From Elmis aenea (Eukaryota > Arthropoda > Insecta > Coleoptera > Elmidae): a stretch of 64,000 bases of DNA. The notes below the pieces were generated by a model that was not told where the DNA came from, made no database searches, and was given only the letters and a program-made list of their open reading frames with translations. Shown in pieces: positions 11,447 through 22,206 of this stretch; position 1 is the first letter of the stretch; every line of letters begins with the position of its first letter. A program made the translations under genes and the position numbers. Location of the stretch: positions 28,709,466 to 28,773,465 of the forward strand of contig OX393577.1 in assembly GCA_947652605.1 (NCBI GenBank), written 5' to 3'.

Positions 11447-12769
11447 CAGGGTGGACCAAATTCAAATGTTTTACGGGGTATCTCGGTTACCGTAATAGAT
11501 AGCGAAAATCTGATTTCGGTCTCTTGAGCTATTTTTTTGAGAAAATAACGCCCACGCACGCAGTTTTTTTCTATCTGATTCCATTTTGGCACTACAGACG
11601 AAAAATGAAATTTCATCATTTTTGAAAATTTGCTGTAACTTCTTTATTTATTAAATTAGAACAAAATGTTATTGAGGTTTTTTATACAGATTTTTATGCT
11701 TCATTTAAAAACAAAAGTAATTTTTTTTTAGCCTCCTTGACTTTCGAGATATGGAGTAAACTTACATTTTTTTAAATGGAAACCCTAGTTGGCCATGACT
11801 TTATGTGAAAGAGTATTTTTTTAGCTTTTCAAAAATATATAGTTTTATATATTTTTTGCTAACCATGGGAAGGAGTGGAGAAACATAACGCAGGAATAGA
11901 AAACCATACCTCGACACCAAAAGGTACAAGAGGAACCGATTAAGAAGAAGAAGAAGATATATTTTTTGCAAAAAATAACCAAGATTTAGCCAATTTTGTA
12001 AAAATTCGATCATCAAAGTTAGCCATGATTTCGTAAACAAGTGATGTTTGCAATTATTAAACAACTAAACGTCATTTAGAAGTAATTTTTTTAACTTGTA
12101 AGCAAATCCGTGTATTATTTTGTATTTTATAATTGTTTATAGTGGTATTGTGAACATGGCTAAATTTGAACTCTTTGAAAAGTTTAATATGTTAGAATAT
12201 TACTTTGTAAGTGATAAAAACGTAGCGGTTGTTTCAGAATTTACTTGGCAATGACGTTTAGTTGTTTAATAATTGCAAACATCACTTGTTTACGAAATCA
12301 TGGCTAACTTTGATGATCGAATTTTTACAAAATTGGCCATATCTTGGTTATTTTTTGCAAAAAATATATAAAACTATATATTTTTGAAAAGCTAAAAAAA
12401 TACTCTTTCACATAAAGTCATGGCCAACTAGGGTTTCCATTTAAAAAAATGTAAGTTTACTCCATATCTCAAAAGTCAAGGAGGCTAAGAAAAAAATACT
12501 TTCGTTTTTAAATTAAGCATAAAAATCTGTATAAAAAACACCTATAACATTTTGTTCTAATTTAATAAACAAAGAAGTTACAGCAAATTTTCAAAAATGA
12601 TGAAATTTTATTTTTCGTCTGTAGTGCCAAAATGGAATCCGATAGAAAAAATCTGATTGCATAGGCGTTATTTTCTCAAAAAAATAGCCCAAGAGATCGA
12701 AATCAGATTTTCGCTATCTATTGCGGTAACCGAGATACCCCGTAAAACATTCGAATTTGGTCCACCCTG
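11447..12769. mobile_element. Foldback element, family B (CAGGGTGGACCAAATTC)
   Basis: A near-perfect palindrome with TA at 11445-11446 and 12770-12771. Ends read CAGGGTGGACCAAATTC and inverse. The arms are well over 500 bases, meeting near 12070-12240. Block GGGGTATCTCGGTTACCGTA begins 28 bases inside. The inner arm sequence around AAACCCTAGTTGGCCATGAC resembles the corresponding inner sequence of families A and L. The left arm is longer than the right by one 97-base insertion (11860-11956). No coding potential beyond chance ORFs created by the arms. Confidence 0.92.
11860..11956 (+). mobile_element. 3' end of a non-LTR retrotransposon inserted in a foldback arm
   Basis: A 97-base segment ending in (GAA)n is bounded by a 13-base duplication, ATATATTTTTTGC, at 11847-11859 and 11957-11969. 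The empty site is preserved in the other arm of the same palindrome near 12355. The segment resembles the extreme 3' end of RTE-like elements (GGTACAAGAGGAACCGATT followed by a short microsatellite). This is a severely 5'-truncated retrotransposition, and the shared empty arm fixes its boundaries. Confidence 0.85.
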
Positions 12770-12771
12770 TA

Positions 12772-14541
12772 CAATGTAGAAAATACAAATCCAGTAATTA
12801 TAATAGATTGAAACTCAACACTCAATACTTTAAGCTAATTGCACGGCATTTTCGATTGCAGGAAGAAAACTATTATCGTATCTTGACCAACTTCAAATAA
12901 AAACATAATTTTTACGAGCCCATGTGTCCAATTTCCGCTGAAACTGATAACCAGTTTTTATTTTTGCGGTTGAGAGGTAAAGTACCTGACTAAATGTAGC
13001 TATCATTAAATATTCTTGAATGGAAGGATAGATGGACATTCGACATTGCATGATGTCAGGTTATTAAAGAGGAAAATCGTGATGGCCCAACCTCTTTCGC
13101 CACTGGCTCAGGAGCGTTCATAGTTGCTCATGTAAATATCCAGCGTAAACGACTCGTAACTCTTTTCATTTGTTTTTGAGATCCGCTGCGTAATTCTTAC
13201 AACGCCTTCGACTAGAGGCTGTATAAAAAAAAAGTATTTGCTCCATTCATAGGTGACTTTCATTCAAGTTTATTGTTTATTATAATTGCTTTATTTAACA
13301 TTGAATAGCGCGATACATGCTATACAGTGCTTTTAGATGTACTCGTACCTACTCGATAGTTTGAAGTTTTTAAAAATATGCCAATTATGTCACATCAGCA
13401 GAGATGCTATACAATTACAATAAAACCTGTATTTACACTCTTCTACGGTTAATTATAGTTTCTTGCATAAAGTCTGACGTCTCTGCCTACAACTTTTAAG
13501 TCAATCTAGAAATATAATTTATAATTAAAATAATAGCAAAGCAGGTCTTTCCTCAATTTTTAACCATGATTAACAATGTCGTTTATTAATTGATAATAAA
13601 TTTGTTTGCAAACTTAATTTTTTTAAATTTTAGTTTTAAAAGTCAATCATAAATATCATTAAAATAAAATAATCTAGATACCGCAGTGTAGTTGACAGCC
13701 TTTATCTTTATACTGCATACCAGCTACATCCTAATACTGTACTTATTTTAAAAACATGAAGGTCACATTCACATTACTCATTCCCATGAAAGTAAACCTA
13801 CAAATTATAAAAGTTCTTTAAACTAATCGTTTATATATAAAATAATTTCATTAAAATTACAGAACTATAAGAAACAAGCTAAATGAACAAAATTATCAAC
13901 CTTTAATAATTGGCGGTGTATGTATGTAGTTGACGTGTATAGATAATTTTTACTTCGGTCGAAAGCAGCTTTACATGTACTTGTTTCAGTGCGTTCATTA
14001 AAGATTAAATTAAAATAAATACCTCGCATTATATGTACTAAATTCCATTGAAAATGAACATGATATGAAATCGGTAAATCAGAAAATTAAGCCATAGACG
14101 CCGACAAATAGGAATTTTAATTAAATCGGTCGCTAATGATGTTTTAAATCTTAAAACTACTGCTAATGACGAACTCCAAGTAACAATTTATAATACTTTG
14201 GCTCAAGATTATCCAAAAAAGCGAAGTTTACCCATCGTGAAATTGTTTTCTTGGAGACAGATAAATAACCAGTTTTTAAAAAAATATTTAGTTCTATATT
14301 AATGGAAAAAAATATTTCTAAAAATCTTACCATGAAAGTAGAAAAATTTGCAACATAACGCAATTATAAATAATTAGATCAGGTATTGTACATGCTTATT
14401 AATTTTATTGTGAAAACATCTTATTTGTCATTTGATTTTATTGTGAATGTAGATACTCATCAAAAATTTAAATTATATCTATGTTTTGATTAAATATTTC
14501 GAAAAGCGTTTAAAGAATCGGATAACATTTCTTAACTTCTA
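12772..14541. other. Unassigned spacer between foldback elements
   Basis: About 1.8 kb of AT-rich DNA. A somewhat GC-richer patch lies at about 13020-13220, without an ORF or motif I recognise. A TATAAAA sequence occurs near 13220 but nothing downstream supports a promoter. Confidence 0.5.
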
Positions 14542-14543
14542 TA

Positions 14544-15343
14544 CAGGGTGTCCCAATTATACACCGTCAAAAAGTAGGTGCATATTCCTGAGTGAAAATA
14601 ATGACCATTTGTCAAATATTTTGTTATCCGAAAATGCTTCCTTTCAAAGTTAGAGACCTCCAAAGTTGCAAAAAAAAATATCAAAAAATCGATTACGTCC
14701 TAGCCGTTGAAGCTCGAGCTATCAAACTTGGCCGAAATGTTTAGGTGTTTCCCATTGACTTTGTGGGATAATTAGAAAAAAAAACACGTAATTGGAAGTA
14801 TGATTTATAGTCAGGTCATCCGCTTACCAGGCGAACAAGCTTTAAGTCAAGCATGACAATAGCCAACTAAGTTTAGTAAAAAAAATATTTGAGGTGTATA
14901 AACAGAGTTTGTCGATGCATCTTTAGCGCTAATTTTCTCGAAAACGGCTACGTTTACAGCAAAAAACAAAGAGGGACGATTTTTTTTCTCTTAAGTCGTA
15001 CTTTCTTATGGACGAATGACATTTTCTATTTTATTCCAGAGAAAAAAATTCTGAAGATGGTAAGCGGATGACCTGACTATAAATCATACTTCCAATTACG
15101 TGTTTTCTTTCTTATTATCCCACAAAGTCAATGGGAAACACCAAAACATTTCGGCCAAGTTTGATAGCTCTAGCTTAAACGGCTAGGACGTAATCGATTT
15201 TTTGTTTTTTTTTTCTTGCAACTTTGGAGGTCTCTAACTTTGAAAGGAAGCATTTTCGGATAACAAAATATTTGACAAATGGTCATTATTTTCACTCAGG
15301 AATATGCACCTACTTTTTGGCAGTGTATAATTGGGACACCCTG
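14544..15343. mobile_element. Foldback element, family C (CAGGGTGTCCCAATTATAC)
   Basis: TA at 14542-14543 and 15344-15345. Arms 14544-14830 and about 15059-15343 are inverted copies at high identity. The ends read CAGGGTGTCCCAATTATAC, and the inner edges are marked by GTCAGGTCATCCGCTTACC. The loop of about 230 bases (14831-15058) is not palindromic and contains a 60-codon ORF without a recognised motif. No transposase remnant was found. Confidence 0.9.
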
Positions 15344-15544
15344 TATAGGCATTGTTGATAGGCAATAATTATTATGACTTATTTTAAATATTCGTATCGT
15401 GACGACCAGTCAACCTGTTCTCTCTTTTTATTTTACAATTTTACATAATCGAAACTCGCCCAATCATATTTTATTTTTAAGTTATGGAATTAAGAAACAA
15501 TTCATGCATTGGCTAAATATTAAATACTCGTACTTACGTGTTAC

Positions 15545-16145
15545 AATCTTACAATCATTGAATAAAAAGATAAAGGAAGGAGCTTTTAATACTATACTGC
15601 AGCGTTTGAGCGGCGACGGAAATGACGACATAAATGGCCTCAGATGGCGGTCGGTTTTGACAGGTCAAACAGTCAAGAAATTTAGGGTTTTGTGTGCTAC
15701 AATGGTTAGCTGCAGATCTTGTAGTCTTACTAGGTCAAAAAATGTAGAAGATTAAAAGATAACGTTTCATGGGTAAGTAGACATTAATATTTTGTAGTGT
15801 AATCATGTATTGAAAATTTGATGTGGTCTCAAAATGGTATGTCATATCAGTGGCGTGCATTTGTGTACAGCATATCTTTTAACTCTCATAATAAACAATC
15901 CAAATATTGATGTATGCTGTCGTTTTTTAAATTCCCTCAACCACGAAACAAGAAATAAATAAGTAAATAACAGGCTCAATTCAAAACAAAGCAAATATTT
16001 ACATTAATCAATACATATTTAAAAATGTTAGATACGCCACTGAGAAGCGGAAACATGCATCCGCCATATTGACAGGCTAACCTGGACGCCTTAGTATCGC
16101 TATAATGCTCTTTCCTTTATCTTTTTATTCAATGGTTACAATACA
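15545..16145. mobile_element. Inverted-repeat element with ends around CATTGAATAAAAAGATAAAGG
   Basis: The sequence ATTGAATAAAAAGATAAAGG at about 15557-15576 recurs in inverted orientation at about 16113-16132, and the similarity continues for roughly 45-50 bases (GAGC followed by an AT stretch and a CTG/CGC motif). A GGCGG motif near 15643 and a CCGCC motif near 16060 fall at corresponding inner positions. The termini do not show CAGGGTG and no clear target duplication is seen. The loop holds a THAP-like coding stretch. It may be a non-autonomous derivative of a transposon whose transposase carried a THAP domain. Confidence 0.6.
15702..15772 (+). pseudogene. THAP-type zinc-finger first exon remnant
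   Basis: From the ATG at 15702 the reading is MVSCRSCSLTRSKNVED, then a stop, then KITFHG, followed at once by GTAAGT. THAP domains begin with a short N-terminus holding two cysteines and run to a Phe-His motif (SFH or TFH) where many insect THAP genes have their first intron, so the layout of cysteines, basic stretch, TFH and a strong donor site matches a THAP first exon. One in-frame stop and shortened spacing between the cysteines indicate decay. THAP domains occur in host DNA-binding proteins and in P-element and Kolobok-type transposases. Its position inside an inverted repeat favours a transposon origin. The match is short and made by eye. Confidence 0.4.
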
Positions 16146-16302
16146 GTTGATGTTTGATGATTAACATGAAAATGTTACCATAGGAACTGATGTAAATTAA
16201 TTATTTTGTATATCAAGTCTGCGAATTTGCTTTTTAAACGTACCGAGAGACAAAATAATATAGAGGTCGTCAAAAAGATTTGCGGCCATGGAATACGCAC
16301 TA

Positions 16303-16529
16303 TTTTTTGTGCAACCGTGAAAATTATCTAATTATAATTTTAAAATATTACTTACTTTCAGAAATTTTAAATCGACCAGTAGCCTGGCCTGGTGGCCAGG
16401 AGTGTCTAATGTGGAAACGACAAATTTTGCATTTATACAATTTGACGGTTCTTATTAATAAATTGAAATATAAAAGTACCAGTTAGTTTCGCGGCGATAT
16501 AGTCACTTCGCATGCGGTTGCACAAAAAA
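16303..16529. mobile_element. Small inverted-repeat element, TTTTTTGTGCAACCG ends
   Basis: A perfect 15-base inverted repeat, TTTTTTGTGCAACCG at 16303-16317 and its reverse complement at 16515-16529. The interior is AT-rich. A closely similar end, TTTTTTGTGCGATCG, bounds the hairpin element at 45170-45456, suggesting one family. No target duplication was identified. Confidence 0.5.
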
Positions 16530-16736
16530 GTTTAAAAACTCTTTTTTCTGCTACCACTAATGTACCGTACAGCCTGCATGCATAGTAATAGTAAGTGTCC
16601 TAATGCACGGTAAACAAAACGTCTTAAAATGTCAAAGTAGGCACGTAAAAATTGACTAGACAACGTAATTACGTATGTATATCAGCCAAAAAGCCGTTAA
16701 AATCGTAGGTATTATGTGTTCGTAGAAAAAATAAGC

Positions 16737-16851
16737 TACATAACACGAGTTGTAAAGCAATTACGCACTCGTGGAAATACGCACTCGCCGCTACGCGGCT
16801 CCGTCCCTACCTTTTCCTGCGCAATATGCTTCTTACAACTCTTGTTATGTA
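16737..16851. repeat. Imperfect hairpin repeat with CpG-containing loop
   Basis: TACATAACACGAGTTGTAA (16737-16755) pairs with TTACAACTCTTGTTATGTA (16833-16851) with one mismatch, and the match continues inward as GCAATTACGC against GCGCAATATGC. The loop has repeated ACGCACTCG motifs and CCGCTACGCGG. It is probably a miniature inverted-repeat element. Confidence 0.6.
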
Positions 16852-16880
16852 ATATACTATTAAGTACCTATACCTTAAAA

Positions 16881-17742
16881 CAGGGGTGGCCAAGACGTCG
16901 ACCGCGGTCTACTGGTCGACCGCAATGCCTCTGGAAGTCGCCCGTGAAGCTGACTTAAAAATTGACAAATTATAGTGATAAACTCAGAGCGTATTTGAAT
17001 TTAAAAAATTATTGAAAATTATTTTCTGCAAATAATAGATACACAAAATATACACATTTAAAATCAATGGCTTCAAATGAAAGCTTCTGGAAATTAATAA
17101 GCAGGGATAAATATCCAAATATTTGGAGAGTTGTTGCATATTTCAGTGCCTTTTTTTGGTACGACACATTTGTAAGATTAGCATTTTCCTGCATAAATGG
17201 GATAAAAACTAAACATAGGTCACAATTATCTGATCTACATTTGGAATTGTGCTTAAGAATTAGTTTAAGTTCATACGAGCCAAATTTTGACAAACTGGTC
17301 AAAACTATGTATGCATTGCCAAGTGTCATCAAAATAAAACAATTCTATTGTTTTTGTTTAGTGAAATTTGCTTTTAATTTATTTTAATACAATTGTAAAA
17401 CAATAACTTTCTTTTTTTCCTGTATTTTTTGAACTTTTTAAAATTCAAAACCAGTGCTAGAAAATAGTTATTTATAGATAATTTTATAGTAGTCATAGTA
17501 AAATGTCTTCACCAGTTTGTGTCTTTTAGAAAAAACGTCATCATTTTGTAAGTATCTAAAATTTCATTAAAAAAAAAAGACACGGTTCGTAAGTATTTTC
17601 TAAAAAAAGTCATCGATTTGCAAATACTTAAAAAGCTCTTAAAAAACATCAATTCGTAGGTACCTTACAAAAAATGTAGTCGCCCGCGGGTACACTTTCT
17701 CTCAAAAGTCGCCCCTGACGTCTAAAAGTTTGGCCACCCCTG
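16881..17742 (+). mobile_element. hAT-type element with 8-bp duplication CCTTAAAA
   Basis: CCTTAAAA at 16873-16880 is repeated at 17743-17750. The ends are CAGGGGTGGCCAA and its inverse TTGGCCACCCCTG. Both flanks inside the ends carry GTCGCCC-type motifs (GGAAGTCGCCCGTG on the left, GTAGTCGCCCGCGG on the right). The 862-base copy keeps only the C-terminal part of a transposase (17067-17387), so it is an internally deleted, non-autonomous element. Confidence 0.93.
17067..17387 (+). pseudogene. hAT transposase C-terminal dimerisation region
   Basis: An open stretch of 106 codons encodes the region that in hAT transposases mediates dimerisation. It reads SFWKLISRDKYPNIWRVVAY early on, then AFSCINGIKTKHRSQLSDLH and ELCLRISLSSYEPNFDKLVK. 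In the family, the segment before AFS is usually GSTYLCES; here it has drifted to a WYDTFVRL-like sequence. The RNase-H catalytic core and the BED finger are missing. The nearest relatives I recall are the hAT-derived GTF2IRD2/EPM2AIP1-type proteins. The reading frame is longer than chance but begins inside the element and has no start context, so it is treated as a relic and not as an active gene. Confidence 0.8.
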
Positions 17743-17750
17743 CCTTAAAA

Positions 17751-18288
17751 CAATCACGCAATTCAACGAACGAAATGTTTTTATTTTAGGTAGAAAAAAA
17801 AAATTAAGCACAATATTAAAATATCTTCACATTTTTAAGATAAAAACTTAAAAATAAAGCGACAAATGTTATGAATAAGTAATTACAATTCATACTAACA
17901 CCTTTTGCGCTACACAGAGGAGGCTGATTCATGCAACCGTATTTGTGGGAATCCCCGATTTTTGTTTGTATTTTTAAGTCCACCAATTCTTAATTTGTTT
18001 AGATTATTCTATTGGAAGATCATTTAAATTCACAATTTTGTTCGAAATTTTTGGTGTAATTGCAGTATTCCTTAAAAAGAGAGGTACTAAATTCAGTACT
18101 AACTACTGTTAAGATTAAAATATATAACAATAATATAAACGACTGTATAAACTACAGGTGTTTTGACAACTGAAAATATTTTATTACCTATCTAAAAAGT
18201 ACTTACTCAATTGAAGAAATAGGTATAAAATGTATTTACTTAAATGCAGTAGGTACCTAATAAAATTACCTAAAAAAACAAAAAATAT
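17751..18288. other. Unassigned AT-rich spacer
   Basis: Between the hAT and the GAGAC repeat tract. No element or ORF recognised. Confidence 0.55.
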
Positions 18289-18434
18289 TCGAGACGAGAC
18301 GAGATTCTCGGCCTCGAGACGAGATTTTGGTAGTCGAGCAATCCTCGAGACGAGACAAGGCCAATTTCTCGTCTCGAAAATTCGAGACGAGACGATACTT
18401 GGCTATTTTTCGCCTCGTCTCGTCTCGTCTCGCG
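18289..18434. repeat. CGAGACGAGA minisatellite with strand-switched halves
   Basis: About 145 bases built from CGAGACGAGACG units. On the left the plus strand reads GAGACGAGACGAG; on the right it reads CTCGTCTCGTCTCG. The tract can therefore fold back on itself. The centre contains further CGAGACGAGA and CTCGTCTCG copies in both orientations. It abuts a CR1-like fragment. ORFs across it on both strands are artefacts of the low complexity. Confidence 0.85.
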
Positions 18435-18449
18435 GCATCACTATACCTT

Positions 18450-19721
18450 ACTAAAATTGTAATATACAAAAGTGTTATAGCAGCCCATTCCGAATACTGC
18501 TCTAGTATTTTATTTCTGGCGAATAATAATGATTTAGACCGGCTTCAAAAACCAGGGACTGAGAACGGAACTTGATTGGATATATATTATCAATGTGTAT
18601 GTTTTATTTGCGTTTAGACATAATAATAGTAAAATTTATTCTTACTTCGAAAAGGACTAATGCAAAAGAAGATTTATTGGAAGATGTGTTGCTAGTAAGA
18701 TTTAACGGAATGTGAAAATGTATATTGTATGGTATGTACAAACTATAAAGTTAAAGTATATTTCAAGTTAATATAAGTTTTTTTTTAATATCTTTTTTAT
18801 TTATTACACTTAAGTAAATTATCCACTTGAATTCATTCTTTTGTCTTTTTAAATAATTACAGCAGGATCTTATTTAATTCAAATGCATAGATTTTTAGTA
18901 CTAAAACAAATTTAAAACAGCACTTGCTATATTTTCATATTTTTAGATAAAGATCGTGTGTCTAATTTAACCTAATCACGTTGTGTTTTTGCACCTTACG
19001 GGTGTTAAACTTAATAAAATGGTTAAATGTTAATGTGTTTAACGATTTGATAAATTTAATATGGCGATGGTTCGCCAGTCTAAAATATGCTGTCCGTGAG
19101 CATCAAACCCCATCGTCATTGTTTATATTTTAGTTGAGACCCAAATAGTGTTATCGTATTTATAGAGGGTTGTGGTGACTAGAAAAAAAATTGATTTTTT
19201 GACGACAAAAAAATATTGTAAAACCTGTTTTAACCGTTATTATTTCGGTTCACGAAAACGAAAAAAGAATTTTTCCGGTTAGAACAAAAAGAACGAAAAC
19301 GATATATTTCGTTTTCGTTCCGAACAGAAACGAACGGAATTTTTTTTCGTTTTTAGTCCCTGTCAAAAACTGCAAAATAGGGCCATGAGAATTATCTTAC
19401 ACTGTTCCAGATACACCAACATTACTCTTATGCTAAATACTCTATAGTGGCTTAATATGAAACAACGAATAACTTTTAATGCGATTCTTTTATTTTTAAG
19501 ATTATAAATGACCTGCTTCCAAATTCTCTGTTAAAATATATAGTCCAAGATTCATAATTATCCGACTAAAACCTATAAAGACTTTAAATTGTCATTTAGG
19601 AAACAAAATTGCACTATTCTATAAAGGACCGCAACGATCTAACAGGCGAACTTAAAAATGAAACTAATATTGTAAGGTTTAGACGTAAGCTTAGTAGTTT
19701 CATTAAGGAAAAGTTTTAATT
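18450..19721 (+). pseudogene. CR1-like retrotransposon 3' coding fragment, split by a hAT
   Basis: The C-terminal part of a non-LTR reverse transcriptase. The left piece (to 18552) encodes KSVIAAHSEYCSSILFLANN followed by DLDRLQK. The right piece (from 19363) continues LQKLQNRAMRIILHCSRYTN and then, with several stops, segments resembling WLNMKQRITFN, HNYPTKTYKDFKLSFRKQN and KFRRKLSSF. The two pieces join at the TCAAAAAC octamer duplicated by the hAT insertion. The sequence order matches the region after the RT palm in CR1-like elements, including the one at 25905-29131. Upstream RT motifs are missing, and the 5' side adjoins the GAGAC tract. Confidence 0.82.
18553..19362. mobile_element. hAT-type element with 8-bp duplication TCAAAAAC
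   Basis: TCAAAAAC flanks the element at 18545-18552 and 19363-19370. Ends: CAGGGACTGAGAACGGAA on the left, TTTTTAGTCCCTG on the right. From about 18571 the sequence follows the 6930-8120 element from about 7330 to its right end, with few differences, so it is the same family with about 380 bases of left interior deleted. The insertion interrupts a CR1-like coding sequence, and the target duplication is perfect, so it is younger than that fragment. Confidence 0.94.
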
Positions 19722-19727
19722 TTTATA

Positions 19728-20140
19728 CGGGTGGTCCACATAGAAGAGCTACAAAGAAGTTTAAATTAGACAAATTGTTCCCCTTCTCGAGGTCTATTCG
19801 GTGATGCAATAACGTTTTAAAAAAGTTCCAAGGCACGCTAGATAATAAACAAAAAGCAAAATGGACTTTTTTTAAATCGTTAATAACTCGGTTATACTTG
19901 ATGGTACAAAAATATGTTTGGGGAAATAGTTGTAGATTTTTTTGCCCGCTGTAAAATGAGAACATTAATTTGTTTCAGTATTGTTTAAATTCTTGGATAA
20001 ATTACAAACTTACATTTTTTTAAATGAAAATCTTATTTGGCTATGATCTCATGAAAAAGCATTTTTTTCCTCTCTCCAATATTATAAGGTTTATTGTATC
20101 TATTTTGATATTTAGTCTCAAATGTTTGAAGCTGTAAAGT
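19728..20140. mobile_element. Half element, family L (CGGGTGGTCCACATAG)
   Basis: Begins after TA at 19726-19727 with CGGGTGGTCC. The next 250 bases (AGCTACAAAGAAGTTTAAAT, CACGCTAGATAATAAACAAA, CGTTAATA.CTCGGTTATACTTGAT) match the element starting at 54271. Further in, TTTTTTAAATGAAAATCTTA and TTGGCTATGA echo the inner arm of families A and B. No inverted right half is present. The right limit is arbitrary. Confidence 0.65.
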
Positions 20141-20216
20141 GCCACAAATGTGCATACATTTACTAGGTGTGTACATTTACGAAGTTTACGCATTTACTGC
20201 AATACACAGGGTGTTT

Positions 20217-20958
20217 CGTAAACAAAACAAAAAAAAATCGGGAGGTGATTCCTTATCGGTAATTAAGGGGAGTTTTTTATACAAAATTTTTTCCTTAGGC
20301 GTATCCTTTCGGAGTTACACCCCCCTAAAGAGGAGCGGTAAAATTAGGTTTTTAATTTATTTCTCAAATTTGAATAAACGTAGGAGAATGATATTTGGTA
20401 GATGTTTTAGACTTATTAAAAGGTTTCCCATAGTAATATTTTCAATCATCTCCCACCTCCACAGGGCTCTGAAAAGTGCGACCCCTGTTGCAATTTTTTA
20501 TTAAAAGTTTTTGGTGGGTTAAAATTTTGCAATTTAAAAATATTTTTTTGGAAGTTTAATTTATTTAGAATTCTTTTTTTATTAATTAGTTTTTCTCGTA
20601 AAACCTACCGTTTTTGAGTATAAAAGGAAATAAGTAAACATGCACCATTAAAATATTCCAATATAAAACGATTTATTTTGGTGGTTACCATGGTTTGTTT
20701 ATGTTCATATTGGGTCAACTTATTATTACATCATGCATTCAGAAAAAAAATGTCTACCAGAATTCGTAAAAGAAAAATAGATGGTGCCATTTGAAAAAAA
20801 AATGACTATCGTATGACATTTAAGTTGAACTTTAAAAAAAATTAAATCCAATTTAGTTTATAGTATTTGAGGAACCATTTCATTTACTTTTTTGTTCATC
20901 AAAATCGGACCACAAACAACGGAGTTACAGCTTGCGGCGATTTTTGTGTGGCACCCTG
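20217..20958. mobile_element. CAGGGTG element, family H, long ordinary form
   Basis: Starts CAGGGTGTTTCGTAAAC and ends GGCACCCTG before TA (20959-20960). From the left end inward it matches the 33825-34344 element through TTCCTTATCG, TCGGAGTTACACCC, GGGCTCTGAAAAGTGCGACC and ATAAAACGATTTATTTTGGTGG, then diverges near 20705. It is not palindromic. A 121-codon ORF across the left part (20139-20504) is not conserved in sense between copies and is regarded as chance. Confidence 0.75.
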
Positions 20959-20960
20959 TA

Positions 20961-22204
20961 TATCATTAAATAACTTCTAAACATCAAAACATGGAAACAC
21001 TTTTTTAAATTGTTTTGTTTACTTTGAACAATATGTGCAAGAGCTATTAATTTTTTAAAATTCAAATCGATTAAATTATTAAAACTTAATTTTATATTTT
21101 GGTATTTTTATTTTTACTATTAAAAAATCAAAGCTAGATACTCATTATGTTCTGTGATTGACATCACGAGTACAAGTTTGACAATGAGAGACAATTATGA
21201 ACTAAAGCTGCAATTCTGCCATACTTCAACTGAATAGATTAAACCAATTACCGAAGATAAAAATAATAATAGACTTTATTTAATTAAATAGGCAATCTAA
21301 TAAACAGGTTAAATATGATTTGGAATAAATATATTTTAGGGTTCCAGAAGTCCGTAAAGTTATTTGAAATATTTTTAAATCTGAGCCTCTACCTAAATAT
21401 GTAGTACTTACCTATAATAAATTACTATCAGACATTCTTTCTTTTTCAAAATAATGACGTACTAAACGTGGGAGGCTTCAGTTTAGGGCCCCTATAATTA
21501 TCCTGCTTCTTATTCTTGAAGACAATTTTAGTAAAAATTACCAACATCGTTTTTTTAGTTGCGTTGCGTGACATAAATCATTTAACTTAAAAGTTTTCTT
21601 TTAACTTCTATTTATTACTTGACCCATACCTATAATGTTTATTGTAATAGCACCTACCCTAAAACTGTTGAACATGTAATTTCCACTAAATAATAGGAAC
21701 GCACACCCTCATAACAGCAAAACATTTACGCAATTTACAATTAGATATCGTTAAACGACGGCAATTTCAGCATCAAAGGGCCCAAGGCTTTCGTGCTGAA
21801 CGATACGTACCTCCAGTTACCGCTTAATAGAAGAAAAGATTGTTGCGCACTTAAAAAGTGGTACACGCAGCAACTATCCGATGCAGAACCTTATTATTTT
21901 TAGAAGCGGGTTTTATCTGCAGAAATTTTTAGCAATTTTTGTTTCCCCCGAGGCCTTGTGCAATACCGCTATTAAAAAGTAGAATAAGGTTTGTGGAACA
22001 AAAAGAACTCGTAATAAGGGAATCAATTTTAATTTAATAACCCCCTAAATTTTTAGTTTGTCCCTAAAGGCATTAAAAACAACAATGTTTTCTTTTTGGG
22101 TAGATATATCGTACAGATTTTGATGTATTGGAAATTACTGTAAAAGAAATTTTAAATTCATTATCAAGTACTAAAAACTCAGTATTATATAACAACAACA
22201 CTCA
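20961..22204. other. Unassigned AT-rich spacer
   Basis: No gene or element recognised in about 1.2 kb. Short AT ORFs only. Confidence 0.55.
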
Positions 22205-22206
22205 TA

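Noticed and set aside
13215..13235. TATAAAA promoter-like sequence
   Set aside because: No downstream ORF, initiator context or transcript evidence; such strings are expected by chance in AT-rich DNA.
17009..17332. 107-codon minus-strand ORF opposite the hAT transposase remnant
   Set aside because: It is antisense to the frame with clear hAT similarity and shows no motif of its own.
18230..18575. Three overlapping ORFs rich in Arg, Asp and Ser
   Set aside because: Generated by the CGAGACGAGA tract on both strands. Only the end (KSVIAAHSEYCSS) is meaningful and belongs to the CR1-like fragment.
20139..20504. 121-codon ORF at the left end of family H
   Set aside because: It covers a terminal repeat, and the equivalent frame in the other H copies is short or broken.
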